This document shows positions 15,551 to 23,515 of a stretch of 29,325 nt of DNA, piece after piece. Both the position numbers and the translations under genes were made by a program. Positions within the stretch are counted from its first letter, which is position 1. Each line of letters starts with the position of its first letter. Source of the DNA: a virus; IMG/VR virus record IMGVR_UViG_3300008107_000271, positions 1 through 29,325 of that record; one strand, written 5' to 3'. The notes under the pieces are model-generated. The model ran no database searches and had not been told where the DNA came from. It saw only the letters and a program-made list of their open reading frames with translations.

Positions 15551-17215
15551 ATGGCAGTCCTCGCTCTCGGGCTTGCTGGTGCCGGTATCGGCTCTACTGT
15601 TGGTATGGCTCCAATGGGGTTCTTGCTCGGTACTGCCGTGGCCAATCTACTGTTCCCGGGCAACGAAGGGGGTAACTCTGCAAAACCACAAGATGGGAGG
15701 TTGCGGCTCAATGATAATCTCCTGCAGACATCTTCCTACGGAGCAGTTATCCCTTTGGGGTATGGGCTTTACCGCGCAGCAGGAAACGTCATATGGTCTT
15801 CAGGTGTTGAAGAAGCAATTGAGACGATTACTATCGGGACTATTTCAACGGGTAAAGGCGGCGCGGCGGGAGCGCTCGCAGGTGGTAGTTCAACTCAGGC
15901 TTCACCAACAAGAGAGCGTAAATTCTTAAAAGCCAGCATCGCAATTGCTTTTGCAGAAATTCCCCAACACCGTCTTGAAGACAATGTTTTTTCTACAACT
16001 CAAGAATCTCAAGAAGATGGTGATACCGTCAACATAACTGAACGAAAAAGCTACGTCGGTATAAGAAGAATTTGGCTCAACAATTTTTTAGTGAGGGACT
16101 GGAGGTCAGATCAATTAACACCTCCAGATGATCTAACAATCGAAGAATATTTGGGTGACGAAAGCCAAATGGTCAGTGGAACAATAGAAGGGTTTGAAGG
16201 TGCAGGGAACGTCCCAGCCTATCGCAACACCCTGTACGTTGTTATTCCTGATTTAGAATTGACGGCTTTTGGGAATGCATTACCTGCTGCCAGCGCTGAA
16301 CTGTACGAAAGGGCTGACCGGATTGATAACCTAGAAGAAGGGGTTGAAGGCTTAGCATTAAGCCCAGACCAAAAATTCCTTTGGGTAACTTCCCACACAA
16401 AGCGAGTAATACAGAAGGTTGATGTTACCTCCCTCAGTGTTGTAGCACGCCCAGGGAGGGACACTCAAGCCTTTGGGGAATATCTGGGTTTATTGCCCCC
16501 ACACCCCTGGAGGTGTGCTACAAGCCCAGACGGGCAGTATGTATGGGTTGTTCATAAAGGAGACAAAAAACTTACCCGGGTGAGTACTGCGAACAACACT
16601 TGGGTATCTTACAATGTTGATAAAAAGTATGCCATGGATGTTACTGTTGACAGCAGTAACAATGTGTGGGTTGCTTATCCTTTCTACAACATGGTCACCA
16701 AATATAATTCAAGCGGCGTAAAACAATTTGATGTATCTGTTACCGATGCTCCTTGGACTGTTGGGTATGATTCAGCTTATGACGCTGTATGGGTTGGTGG
16801 TAGCAAAAATGTTCATAGAATTTCCGTCGCCAGCGGCACGCTCGTTGCTTCTATTAACACTGGCCGATATTTCCACAGCGACCATGCTTTTGGCACTAGG
16901 AACAGCGATTTATGGACTTCCTCTACGGGAAATGATGTAGCTACACTAATTGATCGAAACAACAACACCTACCGACGGGCAAGGAACACACCTACTTACC
17001 CTATTGGTGCTGACTGCAATCCGTTGGACACAATTGGATCGATTTACATTGCTTGTTTTTCAGGGAATAGGTTACGGGCTTTTAGTTTTCAAGCACGTGC
17101 CCACTTCAACGCAGGAACAATCGCCTTCCCTGGGCAATGTATTGCGATGCCCAATGGGAAGTGCTTTGTTACCAACACAAGACTCGGAATTGTACAACAA
17201 ATGGATTTCAGATAA
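15551..17215 (+). CDS. Hub N-terminal domain copy 2 fused to a beta-propeller
   Basis: A 554-aa protein. Residues 1-255 repeat the upstream protein's layout: Gly-rich start, TSSYGAVIPLGYGLYRAAG, VIWSSGVEEAI, then EGFEGAGNVPAYRNTLYVVI and FGNALPAASAEL. Residues about 262-554 contain seven repeats of a blade-like pattern (for example LSPDQKFLWVTSH, TSPDGQYVWVVHKGD, DSSNNVWVAYPF, DSAYDAVWVGG, RNSDLWTSS, IGSIYIACF, NGKCFVTN). This is the signature of a YVTN/NHL/Vgb-type seven-bladed propeller, commonly a binding platform or a lyase. The propeller could bind a surface glycan or position the next enzyme. The exact propeller family is not settled. Confidence 0.65.
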   Translation: MAVLALGLAGAGIGSTVGMAPMGFLLGTAVANLLFPGNEGGNSAKPQDGRLRLNDNLLQTSSYGAVIPLGYGLYRAAGNVIWSSGVEEAIETITIGTISTGKGGAAGALAGGSSTQASPTRERKFLKASIAIAFAEIPQHRLEDNVFSTTQESQEDGDTVNITERKSYVGIRRIWLNNFLVRDWRSDQLTPPDDLTIEEYLGDESQMVSGTIEGFEGAGNVPAYRNTLYVVIPDLELTAFGNALPAASAELYERADRIDNLEEGVEGLALSPDQKFLWVTSHTKRVIQKVDVTSLSVVARPGRDTQAFGEYLGLLPPHPWRCATSPDGQYVWVVHKGDKKLTRVSTANNTWVSYNVDKKYAMDVTVDSSNNVWVAYPFYNMVTKYNSSGVKQFDVSVTDAPWTVGYDSAYDAVWVGGSKNVHRISVASGTLVASINTGRYFHSDHAFGTRNSDLWTSSTGNDVATLIDRNNNTYRRARNTPTYPIGADCNPLDTIGSIYIACFSGNRLRAFSFQARAHFNAGTIAFPGQCIAMPNGKCFVTNTRLGIVQQMDFR

Positions 17216-18603
17216 TGGCTGGCGTAGCAGAAGCGTATTTTGGTGCAGAAGCAATTCAAGGGATAGCCTCTCTTGATAGAGCAGCCTTGTTCTTAGAGGG
17301 TAATGATGAATTTTTGAATTTCTACGATACTCAAAGAAAACGAGTTCAGAAATTTGCAGATTCCTATTTGCAAGATGCGGCAGAACCTGTTGTCACGATG
17401 ATCTCTGCCGGTTCGACGACAACTACACCAGCCGTGGCTGCGACTCGTCGCGGATTCCAAGATTTTCGCCGGATGCAAGTTTTGGTTCAAGGTTGGAAAA
17501 CTTTCAACAACAACGACTACCGTGATCATGCAATGCAGATGATATTGGATTGGGCTGACACAAATATACCAACAGGACACCCAATTAACCAGACGCACTT
17601 TGAGGGACTGCATTATGCCCTCAAAGACCTCGCACCCAATGGAACCCCTGGGCAATTCACAACAACTGACTATAACACTCGGGTAAAACCTTGGCTGGAA
17701 GCCATACGGGACGTAACTGTCGCTTGGGCATTCCCTCCTGAACCCGGCGGCGGCACTTTGCTGTATGGGAACCACTATGCTCACCACTACATGCAGCTGT
17801 ATATGTGTTACCGTTCGTTAGGGGATACAGCATCTGCTTCAGCAATGCTGACAACAGTAGATACTTTTGCTACTGAAAATTTCCCGTTCGGCAATCCAGC
17901 TATTACTTACCCATTGACGCACACAATAACTGGCCTCAATCAAGCAAGTAAGTGGTTTGAGATTAATGCCGACTACACAACAAGATACACAACAGGAATT
18001 ACTTTCAACATAATTGGTTCAACCGGAAATAATGGCACTTATACAGTAGCTTCCAATGCCACATTTATTGGTGGCAAAACTCGGATTGTAGTAACAGGAA
18101 CAATTCCCAGCGCTGTTGTTGACGGCTCTATCCAAGAAATTTTTCAAACTCCTCCCCACCAAATGCCCAGAGCAGCCACGGACGCTGGAGAAAGCATTGA
18201 CTTTATTCGCCGAGATGCTTTTCATTACCATACTTATGATCTTCAACCTTGGTTAACATTGGCATTGGCAGAAGGGACAAACAGGTACGAAACAAAACTG
18301 ACTCAAGCATGGGATTGGTGGTGGAATAAAGTATTAGACGTTTCAGACCTGCACACTGAATTTACCAATAGTTCAGATGATTTTGACCAACTGCGTTGGG
18401 AAGGTTCTCGTTCTGAGTATCTACAGCCTGGCACTTTTTGGATGCCTGACGAAGCAGCAAGAACAATATTTTTGTGGTATTTGTATAAATTGACCTTGAA
18501 TCCCAGTTACCCTGTTAATGATGCAATTTTAGCTATGGGAATCCGGTCTGATAGAATATCAACAGAGTGGCCATATTGGTTTCGTTTTATTTTGGGGGTA
18601 TAA
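17215..18603 (+). CDS. Polysaccharide-lyase-like tail protein (alginate lyase-like)
   Basis: A 462-aa protein starting at the TAATG overlap at 17215, not at the upstream in-frame ATG 17137, which would extend it into the previous gene. It has an alpha/alpha-toroid character (many aromatic and His-rich helices). Two segments recall alginate lyase-type enzymes: YGNHYAHHYMQLYMCYRSLG (Asn186, His187, His190, His191) and RRDAFHYHTYDLQPWLTLA (Arg332, His337, Tyr338, His339, Tyr341). Residues about 240-311 are a beta-rich insert ending NGTYTV...GGKTRIVVTG. It probably digests host capsule or exopolysaccharide from the tail tip. Fold and substrate are inferred; the catalytic set is not proven. Confidence 0.5.
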   Translation: MAGVAEAYFGAEAIQGIASLDRAALFLEGNDEFLNFYDTQRKRVQKFADSYLQDAAEPVVTMISAGSTTTTPAVAATRRGFQDFRRMQVLVQGWKTFNNNDYRDHAMQMILDWADTNIPTGHPINQTHFEGLHYALKDLAPNGTPGQFTTTDYNTRVKPWLEAIRDVTVAWAFPPEPGGGTLLYGNHYAHHYMQLYMCYRSLGDTASASAMLTTVDTFATENFPFGNPAITYPLTHTITGLNQASKWFEINADYTTRYTTGITFNIIGSTGNNGTYTVASNATFIGGKTRIVVTGTIPSAVVDGSIQEIFQTPPHQMPRAATDAGESIDFIRRDAFHYHTYDLQPWLTLALAEGTNRYETKLTQAWDWWWNKVLDVSDLHTEFTNSSDDFDQLRWEGSRSEYLQPGTFWMPDEAARTIFLWYLYKLTLNPSYPVNDAILAMGIRSDRISTEWPYWFRFILGV

Positions 18604-20235
18604 GTGGCATCGCTACAAAATGTTATCTTAGACATCTGCCAAAGAGCAGGATACCAAGTCAGTGAAATTGATGTTTCCCTGCTAAGTGGTACTGTTGACG
18701 GTTTTGTGCTTTCTAACCGCTCTTCTGCGCGCTCGATGATTGAAGAATTGCAGAAGGCTTTTCTTTTTGAAGGGATAGAAAGTAACGGAAAGATTAAATT
18801 CGTCCCATTAAACCAATCCTCTTCAGTAACAGTTTCCGTTGATGAACTGGTGGCCACAGGCCAAGGCGATAATCCCAAATTCCTAGAAATAGGTTACAGC
18901 GACGACAATGACCTACCCAAAACAATTTCAATAAATTATGTTGCCAAGACAGCAGACTATCAGCAAGGAACCCAAGAAGCAATCCGACAAATTGCGGACA
19001 CAGGTGAGGCAGAAACTATTACCATCGCGGTGGTAATGGATAACGACACAGCACGCCAGCTTGCGGAAAAAATACTGTATCTGCGTTGGACAAGACGGAT
19101 CACTTATAATTTTGCCCTCCCAGTAAAATATCTCCGCATTGAGCCAGCTGACGTGATCAGTATAACTGATGGGAGTTTCACCCATGTTATCCGGATTTTG
19201 AAGAAGCAACTCTCTGGACAAACAATCTTGTTCGAAGGGGAGTCTGCAGATTCTGCTACCTATACTCAACCAATAACTGGTGGTGACATTACCGTACCCG
19301 GCGGTGTTGTTTTCGACCCAGGTAACACAACACCTCAATACCTAGACATACCATTGCTCAGGGAGGTTGATGACAATTCTGGTTTCTACATCGGGGTTGG
19401 CAGGTCAGTTGCCAGCTGGAGGGGTGCGCAGATATACCGTTCTGCAGATAACGTCAGCTATAACATATTGACAGCAATGTCCGTCCCTACAATTATGGGT
19501 GTTGCCCTCACTGCCCTGCCGACTGGACCACATTGGTATATGGACAGAGTTAACGCAGTTGACGTGCAGCTGACCTATGCAGACCAATTGCTTTCTACGA
19601 CTGAGGCCAATCTTTTGAACTCAGTCAACTCTGCCATTCTCGGAAACGAAGTAATACAGTTTCAAACTGCTACCCTGATAGGAGTCCGCACCTACCGCCT
19701 CTCTGGGCTATATCGTGGCCGCCTTGGTACTGATTGGGCAAAAGGATCTCACGCAATAAATGAACGCTTTGTCATGTTAATTCCAGGAGGTAACTTCGAA
19801 CGGATTCTTGACCCCACGAGTTTGTTGAATGCCTCCCGTTACTACAAGCCTGTTTCTATCGGCCAAGACATCAGCATCGTAACTGCTGGGACTTTCACCA
19901 ATACGGGTGTTGGCTTAAAACCTTATTCACCAGCCCATTTCAAAGCAGTGAAGCAGACCAACGGAGATTTTATTTTAAGCTGGATTCGCAGGACTCGGTA
20001 CAACGGCAGCTGGCTAAGTTTTTCGGACGTACCTCTGAACGAAGAACGGGAAGAGTACACCCTGAACATCTATAATGGACCAACAATTGTCAGAACAACG
20101 ATTGTTTCTTCTCCTACATTCACCTATACTGCTGCAATGCAAATTACTGATTTTGGTAGCGTGCAATCAACCATAACCTCACAAGTGGCTCAGAATAGTG
20201 CTACCATTGGCCCAGGTTATTATGCTGCAATTTAG
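18604..20235 (+). CDS. Tail hub C-terminal half (phage-tail_3 domain)
   Basis: A 543-aa protein from GTG 18604, directly after the previous stop. The start QNVILDICQRAGYQVSEIDV, then VDGFVLSNRSSARSMIEELQ, LEIGYSDDNDLPKTISINYV and RWTRRITYNFALPVKYLRIE is the phage-tail_3 region of lambda J and GTA hub proteins. The rest (SWRGAQIYRSADNVSYNIL, TYRLSGLYRGRLGTD) matches the hub's C-terminal domains. A stand-alone protein lacking the N-terminal hub domain is unusual; that domain occurs in two upstream genes, so the hub is likely assembled from separate polypeptides. It sits at the tail tip. Confidence 0.8.
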   Translation: MASLQNVILDICQRAGYQVSEIDVSLLSGTVDGFVLSNRSSARSMIEELQKAFLFEGIESNGKIKFVPLNQSSSVTVSVDELVATGQGDNPKFLEIGYSDDNDLPKTISINYVAKTADYQQGTQEAIRQIADTGEAETITIAVVMDNDTARQLAEKILYLRWTRRITYNFALPVKYLRIEPADVISITDGSFTHVIRILKKQLSGQTILFEGESADSATYTQPITGGDITVPGGVVFDPGNTTPQYLDIPLLREVDDNSGFYIGVGRSVASWRGAQIYRSADNVSYNILTAMSVPTIMGVALTALPTGPHWYMDRVNAVDVQLTYADQLLSTTEANLLNSVNSAILGNEVIQFQTATLIGVRTYRLSGLYRGRLGTDWAKGSHAINERFVMLIPGGNFERILDPTSLLNASRYYKPVSIGQDISIVTAGTFTNTGVGLKPYSPAHFKAVKQTNGDFILSWIRRTRYNGSWLSFSDVPLNEEREEYTLNIYNGPTIVRTTIVSSPTFTYTAAMQITDFGSVQSTITSQVAQNSATIGPGYYAAI

Positions 20236-20244
20236 GAGTCTGTA

Positions 20245-21861
20245 ATGGCTAACACTGTTCGCAACGCTTTCCCTCTTTTGGAGGTTGCTCAAGCGCAAAA
20301 AGAAACAACCCACAATGAAGCGTTGAGGATAATGGATATCCTCAACAATATGTTGATAAAAGATCGGACTTTGGCAACACCGCCGGGTTCACCTGCTAAT
20401 GGAGATACCTATCTTGTTGCAGCTTCTGCTACTGGTGTTTGGGCAGGGCAAGATGGGAAGATTGCATTCTTCTATGACGGCTGGAGTTTTATTACAGCTT
20501 ACGAAGGCATGCAAGGTTACGTTGATAACGAGGAAAGACAAATAATCTTTTCCGACGGTTTTTGGCGAGAACTCCCTGGCTCTTGGGCAGCAGGTATCAG
20601 TGCTTCCTCTTCAGCTGATCAAGTCAACCTTTTTGCAGTAGATGTTGGCTCCATCAAGCCTGTAAATACCGGCACCGATGGGGCAATTGTTGTTTTGCCG
20701 CAGCTATCTACAATTGACCCTAGAAGTATGTTGAGTGTTAAGAAAACAAACTCCGACGACAACTCTACTCTTGTCATTCATGGTTTTCCCTTAAACCTGT
20801 TGACTTTTTCTAATGATCAATCGAACGCTGCTTGGGCAAAAACTTTTACCACTATTTCTACAAACGTCGGTCTTGACCCTACTGGAGCAACAACCCTAGA
20901 TAAAATTCAAGAAGACAACACGACAAACTTGCACGAAATTGCCCAGGTGTATGCCAAGCCTTTTGGTATTACTCGGCTGGTGGCTTCATTTGTTGTTCAG
21001 GCGGTAGAGCGTAACACAGTGATGTTGATGATTGACCAAGGTGGTTCAGCCAACAGGGCTGAAATGCGCGTTGCTCTTTCAACAAACACGGTTAGTAACA
21101 CAGCAAGCGCTGGGAATGCCACGTATGTCAGCGGAACTTGCACAGACTTACCGAACAGCAACAAGTTGATAACGATTGTTGTTGACGTAACGGCAGCGGC
21201 GCACAACTGGTCTGTCCGGCTGCGACTTTTCAACGGATCCTCTACCTATTTGGGTGTTACTGGCCAAGGAGTATTTGCAGGTAGGGCGCAGCTTGGTTTT
21301 TACGCACCTCTGCCATCCTATACCGATACTACAACAACTAATGCCATTGAAACGATAGATGGTTCTACAACACGGGAAATACGCACCCAAGGGGGGGCAC
21401 TTACTGTTTTCAGAGGGACAACAGAATGGGCTATTGACAGGCCAGAGTCTGACGTTGACTCTGGGACGTGGACGCCTTCTGTTAGCGGGTCAACAACTTC
21501 AGGGACTCAAACCTATGGCACAAGGGTAGGGCATTGGACGAGGCGTGGTCGATGGATAGATTTCATCTGCTCAGTGAACGTCAGCACGCTAGATGCTGCC
21601 ACGGCAGGGAACCTTCGCATCACAGGACTCCCATTCGCCGCTTTCAACGTCGCTGGGCTTCATCAACCTGTTGCTATTAACATCCGCAGCAACATGACGC
21701 TAACTGCTGGCTATACAATGTTCTCTGCTTACATGACGAACAACAGTGCCATTATTAACTTGGCGCAGATGGGTAGTAACGTAGCCCAGGCGTTGCTGCA
21801 GGCAACTGCGGCGGCCAGTGGTTTAACCATAGACATTCAAGGGACAATACGGACAAACTGA
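20245..21861 (+). CDS. Tail fibre / receptor-binding protein with DUF2793 and carbohydrate-binding modules
   Basis: A 538-aa protein with AGGAG ahead of the ATG. Residues 1-105 are DUF2793-like (FPLLEVAQAQKETTHNEAL, GDTYLVAASATGVWAGQDG), which anchors fibre-type proteins to the tail tip. Residues about 188-365 form a beta-sandwich carbohydrate-binding module typical of phage fibres (NLLTFSNDQSNAAWAKTF, then QVYAKPFGITRLVASFVV, LRLFNGSSTYLGVTGQG). Residues about 400-538 are the C-terminal tip module (SGTWTPSVSGSTTSGTQTYG, VGHWTRRGRWIDFI). Three modules in one protein imply a receptor-binding fibre. The sugar recognised is unknown. Confidence 0.75.
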   Translation: MANTVRNAFPLLEVAQAQKETTHNEALRIMDILNNMLIKDRTLATPPGSPANGDTYLVAASATGVWAGQDGKIAFFYDGWSFITAYEGMQGYVDNEERQIIFSDGFWRELPGSWAAGISASSSADQVNLFAVDVGSIKPVNTGTDGAIVVLPQLSTIDPRSMLSVKKTNSDDNSTLVIHGFPLNLLTFSNDQSNAAWAKTFTTISTNVGLDPTGATTLDKIQEDNTTNLHEIAQVYAKPFGITRLVASFVVQAVERNTVMLMIDQGGSANRAEMRVALSTNTVSNTASAGNATYVSGTCTDLPNSNKLITIVVDVTAAAHNWSVRLRLFNGSSTYLGVTGQGVFAGRAQLGFYAPLPSYTDTTTTNAIETIDGSTTREIRTQGGALTVFRGTTEWAIDRPESDVDSGTWTPSVSGSTTSGTQTYGTRVGHWTRRGRWIDFICSVNVSTLDAATAGNLRITGLPFAAFNVAGLHQPVAINIRSNMTLTAGYTMFSAYMTNNSAIINLAQMGSNVAQALLQATAAASGLTIDIQGTIRTN

Positions 21862-21862
21862 T

Positions 21863-22321
21863 ATGTACACTTTATCTCAAAAATCAAAGAAAACACTCAT
21901 TGGCGTCAAACCAAACCTTGTCAAAGTTGTTGAGAAAGCAATAACAATAACGCAGGTTGATTTTGGTGTTTTAGAAGGTGTTCGGACGCTTGAACTCCAG
22001 AAAAAGTACGTCGCTCAAGGCAAGTCCCGCACCCTAGACTCGAAGCATCTCTCTGGGGATGCTGTTGACCTCGTTGCCTATGTTAACGGGAAAGTTTCTT
22101 GGGAGGAAGATTGCTATTTTGCAATTGCTGCTGCAATGCAGCTTGCTGCCATTGAATACCAAGTCATTGTCGGTTGGGGAGGGGTTTGGGATACGAGTTT
22201 GAACAAACTGTCTCATAATCTTGACAAAGAAGTAAAGGGCTATTGGACAAGGTTTAAAGCCAAAAATCCTAAGAGAGTCCCATTTTTCGATGGACCGCAC
22301 TTTGAGTTGAGAGCTCAATGA
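21863..22321 (+). CDS. Endolysin, peptidase M15 (L,D- or D,D-carboxypeptidase-like)
   Basis: A 152-aa zinc peptidase of the VanY / L-alanyl-D-glutamate type. Zinc ligands are His62 and Asp69 in SKHLSGDAVDL (the H-x6-D motif) and His146 in DGPHFEL, the usual distance apart. The N-terminus, SQKSKKTLIGVKPNLVKVVE, and GVRTLELQKKYVAQGKS also match. It cleaves peptide cross-links or stem bonds in peptidoglycan. No signal peptide is seen, so it needs the holin encoded 43 nt downstream. It opens the lysis cassette. Confidence 0.9.
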   Translation: MYTLSQKSKKTLIGVKPNLVKVVEKAITITQVDFGVLEGVRTLELQKKYVAQGKSRTLDSKHLSGDAVDLVAYVNGKVSWEEDCYFAIAAAMQLAAIEYQVIVGWGGVWDTSLNKLSHNLDKEVKGYWTRFKAKNPKRVPFFDGPHFELRAQ

Positions 22322-22364
22322 TCAAAAACCGGGTAATGGTTTATAAAATGATCAGGGGTTTTTT

Positions 22365-22577
22365 ATGGAAGAATACAAAACACTTTTAGCCTCCAAAACC
22401 ATTTGGGGTGGAATTATAGCCTTGGCTGCTGGCATTGCCGGCCTCTTTGGTTACTCTGTGCACCCTGCAGATCAAGCCACGATTGTAGAAGTTGGTACTG
22501 CCCTTGCTTCTGCGGTTGGTGGTGGTCTTGCTGTTGTTGGTCGCATTAAAGCAACCAAAAAAATTGGCAAGCAATGA
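22365..22577 (+). CDS. Holin, small membrane protein
   Basis: A 70-aa protein with a first helix WGGIIALAAGIAGLFGY (residues about 14-31) and a second Ala/Gly-rich hydrophobic stretch (EVGTALASAVGGGLAVVG, about 41-60), ending in a basic tail KATKKIGKQ. That gives two membrane segments. Size, charge pattern and position right after the endolysin fit holins that open the inner membrane. AGGGG precedes the ATG with 6-nt spacing. The ATGA at its end couples to the next reading frame. Confidence 0.8.
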   Translation: MEEYKTLLASKTIWGGIIALAAGIAGLFGYSVHPADQATIVEVGTALASAVGGGLAVVGRIKATKKIGKQ

Positions 22578-22801
22578 ATTTCTTCTTAAAAATAAGAACA
22601 CTTTTTACTTTCCTTTGGCTTTCTAACAAAAGAATCAAAACTCATGAGCGAACAAATTCTTTTGAAGAAAAACCACAACCCTCTTTTGAGGCAGTTGACC
22701 CCCGTGTTCGTTATTTTAATCAGCTTCGCATTAACCGCCCTGATGGGGTTGTATTTTTCGAAGAACATACCAAAAGTAAATCCACACAAAAATCCTTGTA
22801 A
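22574..22801 (+). CDS. Possible small protein overlapping the next lysis gene
   Basis: A 75-aa reading frame that starts at the ATGA overlap with the holin stop, which favours translation by coupling. The start, FFLKIRTLFTFLWL, is hydrophobic and basic, and the rest is hydrophilic. It overlaps the better-supported 22644 gene by 158 nt in another frame. I do not recognise its sequence. It could be a short leader needed to couple translation from the holin to 22644, because 22644 has no good ribosome-binding site. Confidence is low. Confidence 0.3.
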   Translation: MNFFLKIRTLFTFLWLSNKRIKTHERTNSFEEKPQPSFEAVDPRVRYFNQLRINRPDGVVFFEEHTKSKSTQKSL

Positions 22802-22904
22802 CTATTGGAAGCCAATTTCTTGGTCTGATAAGGATAGTGCCGAAACTATCCTTGGAATTAAATCTAACAATGTTGCGTATGACGCCTTCGGTTGTTCAAA
22901 ATGA
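22644..22904 (+). CDS. Lysis-cassette membrane protein with two conserved Cys
   Basis: An 86-aa protein with a basic N-terminus, one membrane segment (FVILISFALTALMGLYF, about residues 22-38) and a short outside domain, NPCNYWKPISWSDKDSAETI then SNNVAYDAFGCSK. The pattern Cys-x-x-Trp-Lys-Pro-Ile, Ser-x-Lys-Asp, and a final Cys is seen in small proteins beside phage lysins. A spanin-like role is possible, but there is no lipobox and no long coiled coil. Its stop overlaps the next start (ATGA). Its start lacks a strong ribosome-binding site, so coupling to the overlapping upstream frame is likely. Confidence 0.65.
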   Translation: MSEQILLKKNHNPLLRQLTPVFVILISFALTALMGLYFSKNIPKVNPHKNPCNYWKPISWSDKDSAETILGIKSNNVAYDAFGCSK

Positions 22905-23161
22905 GCGACGAGGTTCTCACCCATGCCCAGAAGGAAGAATTGCGCATCTTGATATCTGATAGCGTGAAGCAAACATTGATTCAGTTGGGCATCGCCAGCA
23001 CTGACCCAATTGAGATGCAGAAAGACATGTTGCATCTCAGAGAATGGCGCAAGTCAATGGACTCTATAAAGAGTAAAGGTGTCTTGACTATGATTACAAT
23101 TGCCGTCACTGGTTCGGCTGCCGCTTTCTGGATTGGCATTAAAGATCTGCTTTATAAGTGA
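22901..23161 (+). CDS. Small C-terminally anchored membrane protein of the lysis cassette
   Basis: An 86-aa protein read from ATG 22901, within the ATGA overlap. Residues 1-55 are charged and helical (HAQKEELRILISDSVKQTLI, EMQKDMLHLREWRKS). Residues about 60-82 form one membrane helix (GVLTMITIAVTGSAAAFWIG) near the C-terminus. Similar small phage proteins with a 'LR.WR' helix and a terminal membrane segment are often labelled holin or holin-accessory. It may be a second holin or antiholin. It is the last gene before the repeat region. Confidence 0.65.
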   Translation: MSDEVLTHAQKEELRILISDSVKQTLIQLGIASTDPIEMQKDMLHLREWRKSMDSIKSKGVLTMITIAVTGSAAAFWIGIKDLLYK

Positions 23162-23164
23162 GAC

Positions 23165-23450
23165 AACTCGACTTAACTCGAGTTGCTTTGTTCCGTTTTT
23201 CGCAAGTCGAGTGCGCCCAGGAAGGGCTGCTGCCCTTGCGTTGGGGCTTGGCAACTCGACTCGCTCGACTTGCTTGGGGTGTTTTTGTTGCTCGGGTTTC
23301 CTCTTATTTTCTTTACTACTACTAAAAGAGTAAGTAAGTCGAGTGAGTCGAGTCGGTGGCGATAAAAACTCTTTAAAACCGAAACTTATAAAAAGCCAAT
23401 TTTTAAGTTTCAGTCGAGTTTAGGTCGAGTTAAGTCGAGCGAGTCGAGTT
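23165..23450. repeat. Eleven-copy decamer array (AAGTCGAGTT-type), origin- or operator-like
   Basis: Decamers with core AGTCGAG (or CTCGACT on the other strand) start at 23165, 23175, 23204, 23253, 23262, 23336, 23345, 23411, 23422, 23432 and 23441. Nine have the exact 7-base core and two have one mismatch. Ten form five tandem pairs with 9, 10 or 11-bp steps, about one DNA turn. Left-side pairs mostly read CTCGACT and right-side copies AGTCGAG, giving a large dyad: 23253-23271 is the exact reverse complement of 23432-23450 (19 bp) and differs at two positions from that of 23336-23354. The array fills the 354-bp gap between lysis and replication genes. An iteron origin, partition-like site or clustered operator would all fit. 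Confidence 0.8.
23361..23410. other. AT-rich segment within the repeat array (possible unwinding element)
   Basis: This 50-bp stretch is 39/50 A+T by direct count and lies between two groups of AGTCGAG copies (ending 23354 and beginning 23411). AT-rich DNA beside iterons is the typical place for origin melting. It could equally hold a promoter for the downstream helicase gene, although no clear -35/-10 pair stands out. Confidence 0.45.
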
Positions 23451-23515
23451 CATGATTTAAAAACCGCCCTCCCTGGGCATTATTGCAATTGCAGTTGCAA
23501 GAAAAGGAACTGAAG

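Noticed and set aside
17137-17214. ATG 17137 as the start of the lyase-like gene
   Set aside because: It would overlap the propeller gene by 79 nt with no ribosome-binding site; the TAATG at 17213-17217 gives natural coupling.
23222-23237. AAGGGC/GCCCTT hairpin as a terminator of the late operon
   Set aside because: The stem is only 6 bp and is followed by GCGTTGGGG rather than T's. It may be incidental.
23100-23365. Short + strand frames running into the repeat array
   Set aside because: Their sequence is made by the repeats and by the end of the 22901 gene in other frames; starts lack ribosome-binding sites and the translations are low-complexity.
23165-23450. CRISPR array interpretation of the repeats
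   Set aside because: Repeats are only 10 bp, occur in both orientations, and the spaces between them are irregular (0 to about 64 bp). There are no cas genes.
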